A stretch of 64,000 nt of DNA from Citrobacter sp. R56 (GTDB taxonomy: Bacteria > Pseudomonadota > Gammaproteobacteria > Enterobacterales > Enterobacteriaceae), in contig NZ_CP069159.1 of NCBI RefSeq assembly GCF_016811995.1, forward strand, positions 1,364,001-1,428,000, read 5' to 3'. Positions 29,507 through 41,849 of the stretch are shown here, in pieces. The position numbers were made by a program, and so were the translations under genes. Within the stretch, counting starts at the first letter, position 1. Each line of letters begins with the position of its first letter. Below the pieces are notes generated by a model. The model ran no database searches and was not told the DNA's origin. It worked only from the letters and a program-made list of their open reading frames with translations.

Positions 29507-31234
29507 TTAGCAGATTGTTTTTTCTTCAATGAACTTGTTAACCAGCGTCATTAACTCGTCCGTTGTCGGTTGAGCAAGAGCCTGCTCTGCTAACACCTTC
29601 GCATCTTCGAAGTTCGTGTTACGGATAATCTTCTTAATGCGCGGGATAGAAATGGCGCTCATAGAGAATTCGTCCAGACCCATCCCCAGCAACAGAAGTG
29701 TAGCACGTTCGTCGCCTGCAAGCTCACCACACATGCCAGTCCATTTGCCTTCCGCATGAGAAGCATCGATAACCTGCTTAATAAGCGTAAGGACAGACGG
29801 TGACATTGGCTGGTAAAGGTGTGAAATCATATCATTACCACGGTCAACTGCCAGAGTATACTGCGTTAAATCATTGGTACCGATACTAAAGAAGTCCACT
29901 TCTTTGGCTAAATGACGCGCAATCGTCGCGGCGGCCGGTGTTTCCACCATCACGCCAATCTCAATGCTCTCGTCAAAGGCTTTCCCTTCGTCACGCAGTT
30001 CCTGTTTGTAGATTTCGATCTCTTTGCGCAGTTCGCGTACTTCTTCAACAGAGATGATCATCGGGAACATGATGCGCAATTTACCGAAAGCAGACGCACG
30101 CAGGATGGCGCGAACCTGGTCACGCAGGATCTCTTTGCGATCCAGCGCGATACGCACGGCACGCCAGCCGAGGAACGGGTTTTCTTCTTTCGGGAAGTTC
30201 ATGTACGGCAGCTCTTTGTCGCCGCCAATGTCCATGGTACGTACGATAACCGCCTGAGAGCCACACGCTTCAGCAACGGCTTTATACGCCGCAAACTGCT
30301 CTTCTTCAGTAGGCAGAGCGTCACGGTCCATGAACAGGAATTCGGTGCGGTACAGGCCAACACCTTCAGCGCCGTTACGCTCGGCACCTTCAACATCACG
30401 TACAGTACCGATGTTAGCGCAAACCTCAACCTGATGACCGTCAAGCGTGATGGCCGGCAGATCTTTCAGTTTCGCCAGTTCGGCTTTCTCAGTCGCAACT
30501 TGCTCCTGAACGGCGCGCAGCTGTTCGATTTCTTCGTTCGTTGGATTGACGTAAACCAGGTTGTTTACGGCATCCAGAATCAGATAGTCGTCATTTTTTA
30601 CCTGAGCGGTAACGCTACCGGTACCTACGATGGCAGGCAGTTCCAGAGAACGCGCCATAATAGAGGTGTGCGAAGTACGGCCACCGGCGTCAGTAATGAA
30701 ACCCAGCACCTTGTTCAGGTTCAGCTGTGCGGTTTCTGACGGCGTCAGGTCAGCCGCAACCAGGATAACTTCATCCTGAATCGCGCTCAGATCGATAATT
30801 GCCAGACCAAGAATATTACGCAGCAGACGTTTACCGATGTCACGCACGTCAGCCGCACGTTCTTTCAGGTATTCATCATCCAGCTCTTCCAGGGCAGTGG
30901 CCTGACCTTCGATAATTTCATGCGCAGCTGCATCAGCCGTCATGTGTTTATCTTTAATCAGGGCTATGATTTCCTGCTCCAGCTCCTCATCTTCGAGCAG
31001 CATAATATGCCCTTCAAAGATGGCTTCTTTCTCTTCACCGAACGTTTCACCAGCTTTCGTTTTGATCGTTTCCAGCTGTGCAGATGCCTTGGCACGACCG
31101 CTCAGAAAACGTTCAACTTCCTGATCAACCTTGTCGGCAGAAATTTTTTTCCGGTCAATGACGATTTCGTCTTCTTTCAGCAGCAGTGCTTTGCCGAAAG
31201 CGATACCCGGGGATGCTAAAATGCCTGAAATCAT
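29507..31234 (-). CDS. ptsI: PtsI, PTS enzyme I
   Basis: The 575-residue enzyme takes phosphate from phosphoenolpyruvate and hands it to HPr. The phosphohistidine is in [18 protein letters not shown]. The PEP-binding barrel has [19 protein letters not shown] and the catalytic cysteine region [20 protein letters not shown]. It lies 44 bases after ptsH. The C-terminus is intact ([13 protein letters not shown]). Confidence 0.98.
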   Translation of the reverse strand: MISGILASPGIAFGKALLLKEDEIVIDRKKISADKVDQEVERFLSGRAKASAQLETIKTKAGETFGEEKEAIFEGHIMLLEDEELEQEIIALIKDKHMTADAAAHEIIEGQATALEELDDEYLKERAADVRDIGKRLLRNILGLAIIDLSAIQDEVILVAADLTPSETAQLNLNKVLGFITDAGGRTSHTSIMARSLELPAIVGTGSVTAQVKNDDYLILDAVNNLVYVNPTNEEIEQLRAVQEQVATEKAELAKLKDLPAITLDGHQVEVCANIGTVRDVEGAERNGAEGVGLYRTEFLFMDRDALPTEEEQFAAYKAVAEACGSQAVIVRTMDIGGDKELPYMNFPKEENPFLGWRAVRIALDRKEILRDQVRAILRASAFGKLRIMFPMIISVEEVRELRKEIEIYKQELRDEGKAFDESIEIGVMVETPAAATIARHLAKEVDFFSIGTNDLTQYTLAVDRGNDMISHLYQPMSPSVLTLIKQVIDASHAEGKWTGMCGELAGDERATLLLLGMGLDEFSMSAISIPRIKKIIRNTNFEDAKVLAEQALAQPTTDELMTLVNKFIEEKTIC

Positions 31235-31278
31235 AACCCTACCTTACTTGTGACTGATTTTTAAAAGAACCCGGAAAA

Positions 31279-31536
31279 TTACTCGAGTTCCGCCATCAGT
31301 TTAACCAGATGTTCAACCGCTTTCTGCTCGTCTTCACCTTCCGCAGAGATGGTAACAACGGTGCCCTGAGTCAGACCCAGAGTCTGCAGTTTGAACAGGC
31401 TTTTTGCGCTAGCGCTTTTGCCATTGGAGGTCACGGTAATATCAGAAGTGAAGCCTTTCGCTTCTTTAACAAACTGAGCAGCAGGGCGGGTATGCAGACC
31501 GTTCGGAGCGGTAATGGTAACTTCTTGCTGGAACAT
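31279..31536 (-). CDS. ptsH: PtsH, phosphocarrier HPr
   Basis: The 85-residue carrier moves phosphate from enzyme I to the EIIA proteins. H15 in [19 protein letters not shown] is the phosphorylated residue; the S46 region [13 protein letters not shown] is conserved. TTGGGGAAATACA upstream gives the ribosome site. It leads the ptsH-ptsI-crr operon. Confidence 0.98.
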   Translation of the reverse strand: MFQQEVTITAPNGLHTRPAAQFVKEAKGFTSDITVTSNGKSASAKSLFKLQTLGLTQGTVVTISAEGEDEQKAVEHLVKLMAELE

Positions 31537-31707
31537 TGTATTTCCCCAACTTATAGGTTTAGTGTTGTGGAACTAAAGTCTAGCCTGGCGGCTCAACTTT
31601 AGCCTGTATTGTTAGCGCCGGCGTAAACGGGGCACGACACAGTCGGTGTTCTACGCAATTCCGTTGCTGGCAACGTCTGGCCGCTGACGTTTCGCTCGTC
31701 ATTAAAC

Positions 31708-31737
31708 ATTATGCCGCTAAAGGAAGACTTGAACCAA
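31708..31737 (-). promoter_or_regulatory. Probable upstream promoter (P0) of ptsH
   Basis: On the minus strand TTGGTT (31737-31732) and CATAAT (31713-31708) are 18 bases apart, in sequence very like the E. coli ptsH leader with its CRP-dependent P0 promoter (TTTATGATTTGGTTCAAG overlaps it). A second promoter probably lies near TAGACT, closer to the gene. The 31537-31920 gap otherwise holds the ptsH leader and the cysK terminator. Confidence 0.55.
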
Positions 31738-31870
31738 ATCATAAAATCGATTCAGCTAGCGGTTTTCGTGTAACGATTAATTTCGCGCATCAAAATAATT
31801 AGTCTGGTTAAATACCAGACCCGGCAGGGTGAATCAATGCCAGGAGGAGTGAAACTTTGAAGCAGGCCAC

Positions 31871-31898
31871 AAAAAAGCGCCCAAAAAGGCGCTTTTTT
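31871..31898 (-). terminator. Terminator of cysK
   Basis: AAAAAAGCGCC and GGCGCTTTTTT form a stem with T runs on both strands. It lies 23 bases after the cysK stop. Confidence 0.9.
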
Positions 31899-31920
31899 AC
31901 GCGTTATTAACATGCTGGCA

Positions 31921-32892
31921 TTACTGTTGCAGTTCCTTCTCAGTGAAGAGATCGGCAAACAACGCAGTGCTTAGATAACGCTCACCTGATGATGGTAATA
32001 TAACCACAATGTTCTTACCGGTAAAGGTCTCATCTTGCTGGAGCTTAAGCGCTGCAGCAACGGCGGCACCCGAGGAGATACCTGCCAGAATGCCTTCTTC
32101 TTCCATCAGACGACGTGCGGTGGAAATAGCCTCATCGTTGGTGATGCCGATAACTTTATCAATCAGTTTTAGATCCAGGTTACCGGGGATGAAACCCGCG
32201 CCGATACCCTGAATTTTGTGCGGGCCGGGTTTCAGCTCTTCGCCTGCCAGCGCCTGAGCAATAACCGGAGAGTCCGTCGGCTCAACGGCAACGGTTACCA
32301 GATCCGTTTTGCCTTTCGTTCCCTTAATGTAGCGGGATACGCCGGTGAGCGTACCGCCAGTACCAACGCCGGAGATAAACACATCGACCTGACCGTCGGT
32401 ATCTTCCCAAATTTCCGGGCCAGTGGTTTTTTCATGAATTTCAGGGTTTGCCGGGTTGCTGAACTGTTGGAGCAACAGGTACTTAACCGGATCGCTGGCG
32501 ACGATTTCTTCTGCCTTCTGGATTGCGCCTTTCATGCCTTTGGCGCCTTCGGTCAGCACCAGATTTGCGCCCAGCGCTTTGAGTAGCTTACGACGCTCAA
32601 TGCTCATGGTTTCCGGCATGGTTAACGTCAGTTTGTAACCACGAGCCGCAGCCACATACGCCAGAGCGATACCCGTGTTGCCGCTGGTCGGCTCAACCAG
32701 TTCAACGCCTGGTTTCAACACACCACGTTTTTCGGCATCCCAAATCATATTGGCACCAATACGGCATTTGACGCTGAAGCTCGGGTTACGTGATTCCACC
32801 TTCGCCAGAATGCGTCCGTTACCGATACGGTTCAGTCGAACCAGCGGCGTATGACCGATAGTCAGCGAGTTATCTTCAAAAATCTTACTCAT
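31921..32892 (-). CDS. cysK: CysK, cysteine synthase A
   Basis: The 323-residue PLP enzyme makes cysteine from O-acetylserine and sulfide and binds serine acetyltransferase in the cysteine synthase complex. The PLP lysine is K42 in [30 protein letters not shown] is the phosphate-binding region. A -10-like TATGCT lies 41 bases upstream of the start. The CysB site could not be placed by eye. Paralogue of cysM in this window. Confidence 0.98.
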   Translation of the reverse strand: MSKIFEDNSLTIGHTPLVRLNRIGNGRILAKVESRNPSFSVKCRIGANMIWDAEKRGVLKPGVELVEPTSGNTGIALAYVAAARGYKLTLTMPETMSIERRKLLKALGANLVLTEGAKGMKGAIQKAEEIVASDPVKYLLLQQFSNPANPEIHEKTTGPEIWEDTDGQVDVFISGVGTGGTLTGVSRYIKGTKGKTDLVTVAVEPTDSPVIAQALAGEELKPGPHKIQGIGAGFIPGNLDLKLIDKVIGITNDEAISTARRLMEEEGILAGISSGAAVAAALKLQQDETFTGKNIVVILPSSGERYLSTALFADLFTEKELQQ

Positions 32893-33076
32893 GGCCTGTC
32901 CTTAACTGTATGAAATTGGGGTACATGGGCTAGCATACCCGCTCAGAGAATATGCGGAAGTAAGGATTTAGCATATCTATATTCAGAAGGGAAATAATGG
33001 GGATCCGGATGGAATAAGGAGCGGCATAAGCCACTCCCATTTTGCACAATTTTTTTACAAATAGAAAAAAGATCAA

Positions 33077-33838
33077 TTACTTCCAGAGCGCGTGTTTATC
33101 ACGATAGCAATCCACCCACATTGCCGTCGCGCCGCAGACGGCAACCGGCATAATGAACAGGTTGAGCACGGGCAGCATAGTGAACAGACTGGTCATCGCG
33201 CCGAACTGCATATTGGTCACTTTTTTCGTACGCAGGGCGTTCTTCATCTCTTTGAACGGGACTTTGTGGTTGTCGAAGGGATAGTCGCAGTATTGAATCG
33301 CCAACATCCACGCGCTGAACAAGAACCACAGTACCGGCGCGACGGTTTGCCCGATGCCAGGAATAAAATAGAGAACCAGCAGAGCAATCGCGCGCGGGAG
33401 ATACCACGCCAGTTTTTGCCATTCACGTTTCATGATGCGCGGCACATCTTTCATGATGCCGAGTACGCCAGTGTCGGGAGGCGTCGCCCCGGTTAAACGC
33501 GCTTCAAGCTGTTCGGCAAGCAAACCATTAAACGGCGCCGCTATCCAGTTGGCGAGCGTCGAGAAAAAATAGCCGAAAACCAGCAACACCGAGAGGACGA
33601 TAATCGGCCACAGCAGGTAACTTAACCACTGTAGCCAGTCCGGTACATGGCTCATCAGCGAAGGGATCCAGGTGTCCAGTTCGGTAAACAGCCACCAGAA
33701 CGCGCTGCCCATCAACAGAATGTTGACCATCATAGGTAAAATCACAAAACGACGGATACCCGGTTGGGTGACCAACTTCCATCCCTGAGAAAAATAATAG
33801 AAACCACTGCGTGGCGCAGTTGCGGATGATGAAACCAT
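33077..33838 (-). CDS. cysZ: CysZ, sulfate transport membrane protein
   Basis: The 253-residue inner-membrane protein (EI24/CysZ family) admits sulfate for cysteine synthesis. Several long hydrophobic stretches are visible, such as [38 protein letters not shown] and [20 protein letters not shown]. It sits upstream of cysK on the same strand with a 184-base gap, enough for a separate cysK promoter. It is divergent from zipA. Confidence 0.96.
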   Translation of the reverse strand: MVSSSATAPRSGFYYFSQGWKLVTQPGIRRFVILPMMVNILLMGSAFWWLFTELDTWIPSLMSHVPDWLQWLSYLLWPIIVLSVLLVFGYFFSTLANWIAAPFNGLLAEQLEARLTGATPPDTGVLGIMKDVPRIMKREWQKLAWYLPRAIALLVLYFIPGIGQTVAPVLWFLFSAWMLAIQYCDYPFDNHKVPFKEMKNALRTKKVTNMQFGAMTSLFTMLPVLNLFIMPVAVCGATAMWVDCYRDKHALWK

Positions 33839-34068
33839 AATCAGGACATGCTCCTTTTGTTTAAGCCCCGGCTAAACTTTGTCTATCTTACCGTGTTGTG
33901 GCCTGGTGGACAGTTAAGAAATGTTCGAAAAATCAGCAAAAAGTACAATTTCGTTCATCTTTATGCTGTGAAAGACAAGAGTCCACTTGCACTTGAGGTA
34001 ATCGGCAAATACTCTTAGTGAGTAAATGTTTGCCGTGGTGGCAAGGTGTTAGAACAACAGAGAATATA

Positions 34069-35058
34069 ATGATGCAGGATTTGCGTCTGATATTAATCAT
34101 TGTTGGCGCGATCGCCATAATCGCTTTACTGGTACATGGTTTCTGGACCAGCCGTAAAGAACGATCTTCTATGTTCCGCGATCGTCCACTAAAACGCATG
34201 AAATCAAAACGTGACGACGAGTCGTTTGACGACGATGTCGATCAAGACGACGAAGGCGTGGGTGAAGTTCGTGTTCACCGCGTAAATCATGCCCCGGGCA
34301 ATGCGCAGGAGCATGACGCACCTCGCCAGCCGCCGCAACACCAGTACCAGCCGCCTTATGCGTCTGCGCAGCCGCGTCAACCGGCTCAGCAACCGCCTGG
34401 CGCGTCGGTACCGCCGCAGCATGCTCAGCCGCAGCCAGTACAACAGCCGCAACCGGTACAACCGCCTGTGCAGCATCAGCCGGTACAACAACCGGCCACG
34501 CCGCAGGTGCAACCGGTTCAACAGCCTGTGCAGCCTGCACCGCAAACATTCCAGCCTGCGGAACCCGTTGCCGAGCCAAAACCTCAGCCAGAACCTGTCG
34601 TGGAAACGCCGCCGCCAGCGCCTGAAAAACCGCAGCGCAAAGAAGCGGTCATTATCATGAACGTCGCGGCGCATCATGGCACCGAATTGAACGGTGATAT
34701 CCTGCTGAATAGCATTCAGCAAGCCGGCTTTAAGTTTGGCGATATGAATATTTTCCATCGTCATTTAAGCCCGGATGGCAGCGGTCCTGCGTTATTCAGC
34801 CTGGCAAATATGGTGAACCCAGGGACGTTTGATCCTGAAATGACGGGTGATTTCACCACCCCTGGGGTGACTATTTTCATGCAGGTGCCGTCCTACGGCG
34901 ATGAACTGCAAAACTTTAAGCTGATGCTGCAGTCTGCACAGCATATCGCTGACGAAGTGGGCGGCGTGGTGCTTGACGACCAACGCAGAATGATGACCCC
35001 GCAGAAATTGCGTGAGTATCAGGACCGCATCCGCGAAGTGAAAGACGCTAACGCCTGA
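34069..35058 (+). CDS. zipA: ZipA, membrane anchor for FtsZ in cell division
   Basis: The 329-residue division protein tethers FtsZ to the membrane. Residues ~5-25 ([20 protein letters not shown]) are the N-terminal membrane anchor. A charged region follows, then a long Pro/Gln-rich flexible linker (about 85-190), then the globular FtsZ-binding domain from about [20 protein letters not shown]. The start at 34069 matches the family ([10 protein letters not shown]); an in-frame extension to 34018 has no support. The repetitive DNA of the linker is coding, not a repeat element. Confidence 0.97.
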   Translation: MMQDLRLILIIVGAIAIIALLVHGFWTSRKERSSMFRDRPLKRMKSKRDDESFDDDVDQDDEGVGEVRVHRVNHAPGNAQEHDAPRQPPQHQYQPPYASAQPRQPAQQPPGASVPPQHAQPQPVQQPQPVQPPVQHQPVQQPATPQVQPVQQPVQPAPQTFQPAEPVAEPKPQPEPVVETPPPAPEKPQRKEAVIIMNVAAHHGTELNGDILLNSIQQAGFKFGDMNIFHRHLSPDGSGPALFSLANMVNPGTFDPEMTGDFTTPGVTIFMQVPSYGDELQNFKLMLQSAQHIADEVGGVVLDDQRRMMTPQKLREYQDRIREVKDANA

Positions 35059-35088
35059 TTCTACTCAGGCGTGACATTTCCTTTCTGA

Positions 35089-35112
35089 ACCCCCGCATGT
35101 CGGGGGTTTTTT
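35089..35112 (+). terminator. Terminator of zipA
   Basis: ACCCCCG-CATGT-CGGGGGT followed by TTTTT, 30 bases after the zipA stop and 17 bases before ligA, which therefore needs its own promoter or readthrough. Confidence 0.85.
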
Positions 35113-35120
35113 ATCATTGA

Positions 35121-37145
<2,025 letters not shown>

Positions 37146-37146
37146 G

Positions 37147-37365
37147 ATGGAAAAAGAGCAGTTGGTCGAGATAGCCAATACGGTGATGCCGTTCGGCAAG
37201 TACCAGGGGCGTCGATTGATTGATGTACCGGAAGAGTATTTGCTGTGGTTTGCCCGCAAGGATCAGTTCCCGGCGGGAAAATTAGGCGAGCTGATGGCTG
37301 TCACGCTGTTGATTAAAACAGAGGGGCTGACGCAGCTGGTTCAGCCCCTGAAACGCCCGCTCTAA
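37147..37365 (+). CDS. ypeB: YpeB, DUF3820 small protein
   Basis: The 72-residue soluble protein starts MEKEQLVEIANTVMPFGKYQ and has the conserved GRRLIDVPEEYLLWFARK stretch of DUF3820, related to exonuclease-accessory-like small proteins. Function is unknown. It follows ligA by 1 base, so it is co-transcribed. Its stop overlaps the convergent yfeH stop (shared CTAA). Confidence 0.92.
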   Translation: MEKEQLVEIANTVMPFGKYQGRRLIDVPEEYLLWFARKDQFPAGKLGELMAVTLLIKTEGLTQLVQPLKRPL

Positions 37366-38360
37366 GCTTTCGCGGCGCGGTTTTCTTGCTGCGCCTGTAA
37401 CGCCTCGGTCTGGCGCTTGTAGCGACGCGCCAGCACCGCGCACACCATTAGTTGAATCTGATGGAAGATCATCAGCGGCAGTACCATCATCCCAATCACT
37501 GAGGTCGGGAACAGAATGTTAGCCATCGGGATGCCGTTGGCGAGACTCTTTTTCGAACCACAGAAAACAATCGTAATCTCATCAGCCTTGTTGAAACCGC
37601 ATTTGCGGGCCACAAACATGTTGATTGCAATAACCATCGCCAACAGCACGATGCTGACCACCATGATAAACAGCAGCGATCCCCAGCCCACTTTGTGCCA
37701 GATACCGTTCACAACCGCTTCACTGAAGGCAGAATACACCACCAACAGGATCGAGGTTTGGTCGGTTTTACCAATCCACTTTTTATTGCGCGCCACCCAG
37801 TTGCCAATCCACGGGCGTGACAGATGCCCGAGCACAAACGGTAGCAGCAGTTGCAGCATGATTTTACCGACCTGCTCCAGGCTACCTTCTGCGCCGTGGA
37901 TATTCATCACCAGGCCCACCAGAAGTGGCGAGAGGAAAATGCCCAGCAGGCTGGATGCGGATGCGGAACAGACCGCGGCGGCGACGTTACCGCCCGCCAG
38001 GGAGGTGAAAGCGATGGCGGACTGGACGGTAGCAGGAAGAATGCAAAGATAAAGAAAACCGGTATAGAGCATAGGGTCGACTTTAACCGGCGCCCACCAG
38101 GCAAATAACACGCCGATTATCGGGAACAGAACGAAGGTACTGCACATCACCCACAGATGAAGTCGCCAGTGGCTACCGCCAGCAATAATCGCTTCGCGAG
38201 AGAGTTTGGCACCGTGCATAAAAAACAGCAGTGCAATGGCGGCCGTGGTTAAACCTTCGAAGAAAGGAACAAAGCTGCCTTCGGCCGGAAAAAACGAGGC
38301 CAGCAATACGACGGTGATAAGGGTCACGGTAAACGGATCAAGGATACGAAAAAGTTTCAT
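37362..38360 (-). CDS. yfeH: YfeH, bile acid:sodium symporter family transporter
   Basis: The 332-residue inner-membrane protein of the SBF-like (BASS) family has nine or ten hydrophobic segments and a family motif around FCGSKKSLANGIPMANILFP. The substrate is unknown. It is divergent from the LysR regulator yfeR with a 90-base gap, so YfeR is the obvious candidate regulator. It overlaps ypeB by 4 bases tail to tail. Confidence 0.93.
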   Translation of the reverse strand: MKLFRILDPFTVTLITVVLLASFFPAEGSFVPFFEGLTTAAIALLFFMHGAKLSREAIIAGGSHWRLHLWVMCSTFVLFPIIGVLFAWWAPVKVDPMLYTGFLYLCILPATVQSAIAFTSLAGGNVAAAVCSASASSLLGIFLSPLLVGLVMNIHGAEGSLEQVGKIMLQLLLPFVLGHLSRPWIGNWVARNKKWIGKTDQTSILLVVYSAFSEAVVNGIWHKVGWGSLLFIMVVSIVLLAMVIAINMFVARKCGFNKADEITIVFCGSKKSLANGIPMANILFPTSVIGMMVLPLMIFHQIQLMVCAVLARRYKRQTEALQAQQENRAAKA

Positions 38361-38449
38361 AAATACTCCAGGAATCTGATGCCGATATTTTGCGTTTTTC
38401 TATTTGAGAAATAAAATTGATTTATTGCATCTATATATGAACTGAATTA

Positions 38450-39376
38450 ATGAATTACTCTCTGCGTCAACTCCGTATCTTTGTCACCGTTGCACAGGCT
38501 AAAAGTTTTAGCCGTGCGGGGGATATTATCGGTCTGAGCCAGTCGGCAGTCAGTCACAGTATTAAAGAGCTGGAGCGACAGACAGGCGTCAAACTGTTGG
38601 ATCGCACAACGCGTGAAGTCGTTTTGACGGAAGCCGGGCAGCAACTGGCGACACGCCTGGAGCGGGTGTTGGATGAACTGCACAGCACCCTGCGTGAAGC
38701 GGGGAGGGTGGGCACACAGTTGACCGGCACGGTACGCGTGGCGGCCAGCCAGACCATCTCAGCGCATCTTATTCCGCAGTGTATTGCGCAAAGTAATCAC
38801 CTTTACCCTGCGATTGATTTTGTTCTGCATGACCGTCCACAGCAGTGGGTGCTGGAGAGTATTCGTCAGGGGGACGTCGATTTTGGCATTGTGATCGATC
38901 CCGGTGCCGTGACAGATTTGCAGTGTGAAACCGTGTTGTCTGAACCGTTTTTGCTGCTCTGCCATCAGAATCATCCCTTCGCCAGGCGAGAGTGGGTGAG
39001 CTGGCAGGATCTTGAGCATGAGCGGCTGGTATTGCAGGATTATGCTTCAGGCAGTCGACCATTGATTGACGCGGCATTGTCGCATTTTTCGATTGATGCC
39101 AATATCGTGCAGGAAATTGGTCACCCGGCGACGCTGTTTCCGATGGTGGAGGCGGGCATTGGTATCAGTGTATTGCCTGCGCTGGCATTACCGTTGCCAC
39201 AGGGGAATCAATTACAGGTGAAGCGACTCACGCCTGTCGTGGAAAGACAACTCATGCTGGCCCGGCGGAAAAACAGGTCTCTTTCGACCGCCGCTCAGGC
39301 GCTCTGGGATGTGGTACGTATGCAGGCCAGTGAGCTTACCGCTGGCCGCGCGCAGGACCCGCTGTATCAGATCTAG
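38450..39376 (+). CDS. yfeR: YfeR, LysR-type transcription regulator
   Basis: The 308-residue regulator has an N-terminal winged helix ([20 protein letters not shown] followed by [12 protein letters not shown]) and a C-terminal ligand-binding domain. Homologues respond to osmolarity and act on yfeH; the ligand is not known. It is divergent from yfeH. K-12 has xapRBA after this gene; here the tRNA cluster follows directly. Confidence 0.92.
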   Translation: MNYSLRQLRIFVTVAQAKSFSRAGDIIGLSQSAVSHSIKELERQTGVKLLDRTTREVVLTEAGQQLATRLERVLDELHSTLREAGRVGTQLTGTVRVAASQTISAHLIPQCIAQSNHLYPAIDFVLHDRPQQWVLESIRQGDVDFGIVIDPGAVTDLQCETVLSEPFLLLCHQNHPFARREWVSWQDLEHERLVLQDYASGSRPLIDAALSHFSIDANIVQEIGHPATLFPMVEAGIGISVLPALALPLPQGNQLQVKRLTPVVERQLMLARRKNRSLSTAAQALWDVVRMQASELTAGRAQDPLYQI

Positions 39377-39473
39377 ATAGTGCAATAAGCGCCTTCCACC
39401 AGAATGCCAGGGTTTCAGCTGTTATTATGCGGAAGGCATTGACGCAGTATAGGGGGGGGCAGGGCAGGTAGCC

Positions 39474-39503
39474 GTAGGTCTGATAAGTGAAGCGCCATCA
39501 GAC
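39474..39503. repeat. Single REP unit downstream of yfeR
   Basis: GTAGGTCTGATAAGTGAAGCGCCATCAGAC is a degenerate REP palindrome. Just before it is a run of eight G (39452-39459). The remainder of 39377-39521 shows nothing recognisable. Confidence 0.75.
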
Positions 39504-39521
39504 AAGCAAGGCAAAGGTTCT

Positions 39522-39584
39522 AAATCGCAGATAGCAAAAAGGCGCCTTTAGGGCGCCTTTTTACATTGGTGGGGCGTGCAGGAT
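39522..39584. repeat. 63-base direct repeat, copy 1: partial tRNA-Lys 3' end plus terminator
   Basis: These 63 bases are identical to 39678-39740. On the minus strand they carry the last 18 bases of tRNA-Lys (ATCCTGCACGCCCCACCA) and the terminator hairpin. Copy 1 is cut off inside the T arm and continues into unrelated GC-rich sequence. It is therefore a tRNA fragment, not a gene. Confidence 0.9.
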
Positions 39585-39677
39585 GACTCGCTTCGCTCGC
39601 CCTTCGGGCCGTCGTCGCAAGCGACTCCGTTGTTTCGCTGCGCTCAACACCGAACCTGCTGCAGGTTCGAATCGTAC

Positions 39678-39740
39678 AAATCGCAGATAGCAAAAAGGCG
39701 CCTTTAGGGCGCCTTTTTACATTGGTGGGGCGTGCAGGAT
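39678..39740. repeat. 63-base direct repeat, copy 2: end of functional tRNA-Lys plus terminator
   Basis: Identical to 39522-39584. It covers the true tRNA-Lys 3' end (39723-39740) and the operon terminator. The 93 bases between copies contain a second GAACCTGC...GCAGGTTCGAATC palindrome that imitates the T arm. Confidence 0.9.
39692..39718 (-). terminator. Terminator of the valUXY-lysV operon
   Basis: On the minus strand AAAAAGGCGCCC-TAAA-GGCGCCTTTTT folds into a strong stem ending in T. It starts 5 bases after the tRNA-Lys CCA. A second copy lies at 39536-39562, in series. Confidence 0.92.
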
Positions 39741-39798
39741 TCGAACCTGCGACCAATTGATTAAAAGTCAACTGCTCTACCAACTGAGCTAACGCCCC
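39723..39798 (-). tRNA. lysV: tRNA-Lys (UUU)
   Basis: 76 bases on the minus strand with an encoded CCA, anticodon TTT in GACTTTTAATC and a standard T arm (GGTTCGAATCC). The acceptor is GGGGCGT pairing with CGCCCC, whereas E. coli tRNA-Lys has GGGUCGU with CGACCC: a paired change at 4-69 (U-A to G-C). Last gene of the Val-Val-Val-Lys operon. Confidence 0.97.
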
Positions 39799-39802
39799 GA
39801 AG

Positions 39803-39878
39803 TGGTGGGTGATGACGGGATCGAACCGCCGACCCCCTCCTTGTAAGGGAGGTGCTCTCCCAGCTGAGCTAATCACCC
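39803..39878 (-). tRNA. valY: tRNA-Val (UAC), third copy in the operon
   Basis: 76 bases on the minus strand: GGGTGATTAGCTCAGCTGGG at the 5' end, anticodon TAC in CTTACAAG, encoded CCA. It is identical to the two upstream copies. It lies 4 bases from tRNA-Lys. Confidence 0.97.
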
Positions 39879-39923
39879 ACTTCGGTACTTCACATTTTGC
39901 AAGAAATCCAGCTGGCGAGAAAG

Positions 39924-39999
39924 TGGTGGGTGATGACGGGATCGAACCGCCGACCCCCTCCTTGTAAGGGAGGTGCTCTCCCAGCTGAGCTAATCACCC
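39924..39999 (-). tRNA. valX: tRNA-Val (UAC), second copy in the operon
   Basis: 76 bases on the minus strand, identical to its neighbours, with anticodon TAC and encoded CCA. Spacers of about 45 bases separate the copies. Confidence 0.97.
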
Positions 40000-40043
40000 A
40001 CTTCTCAATTTCTTGCTACACGGCGGAGACTACATAAAGTAGT

Positions 40044-40119
40044 TGGTGGGTGATGACGGGATCGAACCGCCGACCCCCTCCTTGTAAGGGAGGTGCTCTC
40101 CCAGCTGAGCTAATCACCC
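40044..40119 (-). tRNA. valU: tRNA-Val (UAC), first copy in the operon
   Basis: 76 bases on the minus strand, identical to the other two copies, with anticodon TAC and encoded CCA. It starts 17 bases after the -10 element of the operon promoter. Confidence 0.97.
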
Positions 40120-40136
40120 CCGCTGTGTGGAGTCGC

Positions 40137-40164
40137 ATTATAGGGAGAGTTGAAAATGAGTCAA
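40137..40164 (-). promoter_or_regulatory. Promoter of the Val/Lys tRNA operon
   Basis: On the minus strand TTGACT (40164-40159) and TATAAT (40142-40137) with a 16-base spacer, followed by GCGACTCC, a GC-rich start region typical of stringently controlled stable-RNA promoters. Confidence 0.9.
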
Positions 40165-40377
40165 CGCCTTTTCTAAATAATTTGTTCGTTCGTCGTAAAA
40201 TTAGACAAAACGATCGCAAAATGGTCCGCGCCGCATGATTTATAAACAAAAATGGCAAAGCGTGATGTTCCAACCGGATCAACATTGAGGAATCAGGCCA
40301 CAGTGATAGAATACCAGCCTACTGATCTTTCCAGGATTTGCCGGTTGTCGGCATCTTTATAAACGTAAGGCCATTTC

Positions 40378-41793
40378 ATGAAAACTAAAACTCGCTTCGC
40401 GCCAAGCCCGACAGGATATCTGCATGTCGGCGGTGCGCGTACTGCTCTTTATTCCTGGCTTTTTGCACGTAATCACGGCGGTGAGTTTGTGCTGCGTATT
40501 GAAGACACCGATCTCGAACGTTCCACGCCGGAAGCTATTGAAGCCATTATGGATGGCATGAACTGGCTGAGCCTGGAATGGGACGAGGGTCCGTACTACC
40601 AGACGAAACGCTTTGATCGCTATAACGCGGTGATTGATGAAATGCTCGAAGCAGGAACCGCATATAAATGCTACTGCTCAAAAGAGCGTCTGGAAGCGTT
40701 GCGTGAAGAACAAATGGCGAAAGGCGAGAAGCCACGTTACGACGGCCGCTGCCGTCATGGTCATGAACATCATGCGGAAGATGAACCCTGCGTGGTGCGT
40801 TTTGCCAACCCGCAGGATGGTTCCGTTATTTTTGACGATCAGATCCGTGGCCCGATCGAATTCAGCAACCAGGAGCTGGACGATCTCATTATTCGCCGCA
40901 CTGATGGCTCTCCGACCTACAACTTCTGTGTGGTGGTCGATGACTGGGATATGGAGATCACTCACGTTATCCGTGGTGAAGACCATATCAACAACACCCC
41001 GCGTCAGATCAACATCCTGAAAGCGCTGAATGCGCCGGTGCCGGTTTATGCACATGTGTCCATGATCAACGGTGATGACGGTAAAAAGCTCTCCAAACGT
41101 CATGGCGCGGTAAGCGTGATGCAATACCGTGATGACGGTTATCTGCCGGAAGCGTTGCTGAACTATCTGGTTCGTCTGGGCTGGTCCAGCGGTGACCAGG
41201 AGATCTTTACCCGCGAAGAGATGATCAAACTCTTTTCTCTGGGGGCGGTGAGCAAGTCAGCCAGTGCGTTCAATACTGAAAAACTGCAATGGCTGAACCA
41301 TCACTACATTAATTCTCTGGCGCCGGAATATGTGGCGACTCACCTGCAATGGCACATTGAGCAGGAAAACATCGACACCCGCGTTGGCCCGCAACTGGCT
41401 GAACTGGTGAAATTGCTGGGTGAACGTTGTAAGACCCTTAAAGAGATGGCGCAAAGCTGCCGTTACTTCTACGAAGATTTCGCTGAGTTTGATGCTGATG
41501 CAGCGAAAAAACATTTGCGTCCGGTTGCGCGTCAGCCGCTGGAAGTGGTGCGTGACAAACTGGCCGCGATTGATACCTGGACTGCAGAAAATGTTCACCA
41601 CGCGATTCAGGCGACTGCCGATGAGCTGGAAGTCGGTATGGGTAAAGTTGGGATGCCGCTGCGCGTTGCCGTCACTGGCGCAGGTCAGTCCCCAGGTCTG
41701 GACGTTACCGTTCATGCTATCGGGAAATCCCGTAGCATCGAACGTATTAACAAAGCACTGGCGTTTATTGCTGAACGTGAAAATCAGCAGTAA
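40378..41793 (+). CDS. gltX: GltX, glutamyl-tRNA synthetase
   Basis: The 471-residue class I synthetase charges tRNA-Glu. The HIGH-type motif is [20 protein letters not shown], and the KMSKS-type motif is [13 protein letters not shown]. The zinc-binding cysteines are in [12 protein letters not shown] and the CRHGHEHH segment. Length and C-terminal anticodon-binding domain are normal. It is divergent from the Val/Lys tRNA operon, and a strong terminator follows. Confidence 0.98.
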   Translation: MKTKTRFAPSPTGYLHVGGARTALYSWLFARNHGGEFVLRIEDTDLERSTPEAIEAIMDGMNWLSLEWDEGPYYQTKRFDRYNAVIDEMLEAGTAYKCYCSKERLEALREEQMAKGEKPRYDGRCRHGHEHHAEDEPCVVRFANPQDGSVIFDDQIRGPIEFSNQELDDLIIRRTDGSPTYNFCVVVDDWDMEITHVIRGEDHINNTPRQINILKALNAPVPVYAHVSMINGDDGKKLSKRHGAVSVMQYRDDGYLPEALLNYLVRLGWSSGDQEIFTREEMIKLFSLGAVSKSASAFNTEKLQWLNHHYINSLAPEYVATHLQWHIEQENIDTRVGPQLAELVKLLGERCKTLKEMAQSCRYFYEDFAEFDADAAKKHLRPVARQPLEVVRDKLAAIDTWTAENVHHAIQATADELEVGMGKVGMPLRVAVTGAGQSPGLDVTVHAIGKSRSIERINKALAFIAERENQQ

Positions 41794-41808
41794 GACAGGT
41801 GGGTAAAT

Positions 41809-41843
41809 AAAAAACGGCAGGAGCGTATCCTGCCGTTTTTTTT
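41809..41843 (+). terminator. Terminator between gltX and yfeD
   Basis: AAAAACGGCAGGA-GCGTA-TCCTGCCGTTTTTTTT, a 13-base-pair stem with T/A runs on both sides, so it can stop gltX and the convergent yfeCD message. Confidence 0.93.
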
Positions 41844-41849
41844 GAGATA

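Noticed and set aside
29912-30739. 275-codon open frame on the plus strand
   Set aside because: It is antisense to ptsI, a strongly conserved gene, with no ribosome site or family match.
34300-34620. Repeated CAGCCGGTACAACAACCG-like DNA resembling a repeat array
   Set aside because: It encodes the Pro/Gln-rich linker of ZipA in frame; not a CRISPR or satellite array.
39452-39459. Run of eight G as a phase-variation tract
   Set aside because: It lies outside any gene or promoter I can see, so no switching target is evident.
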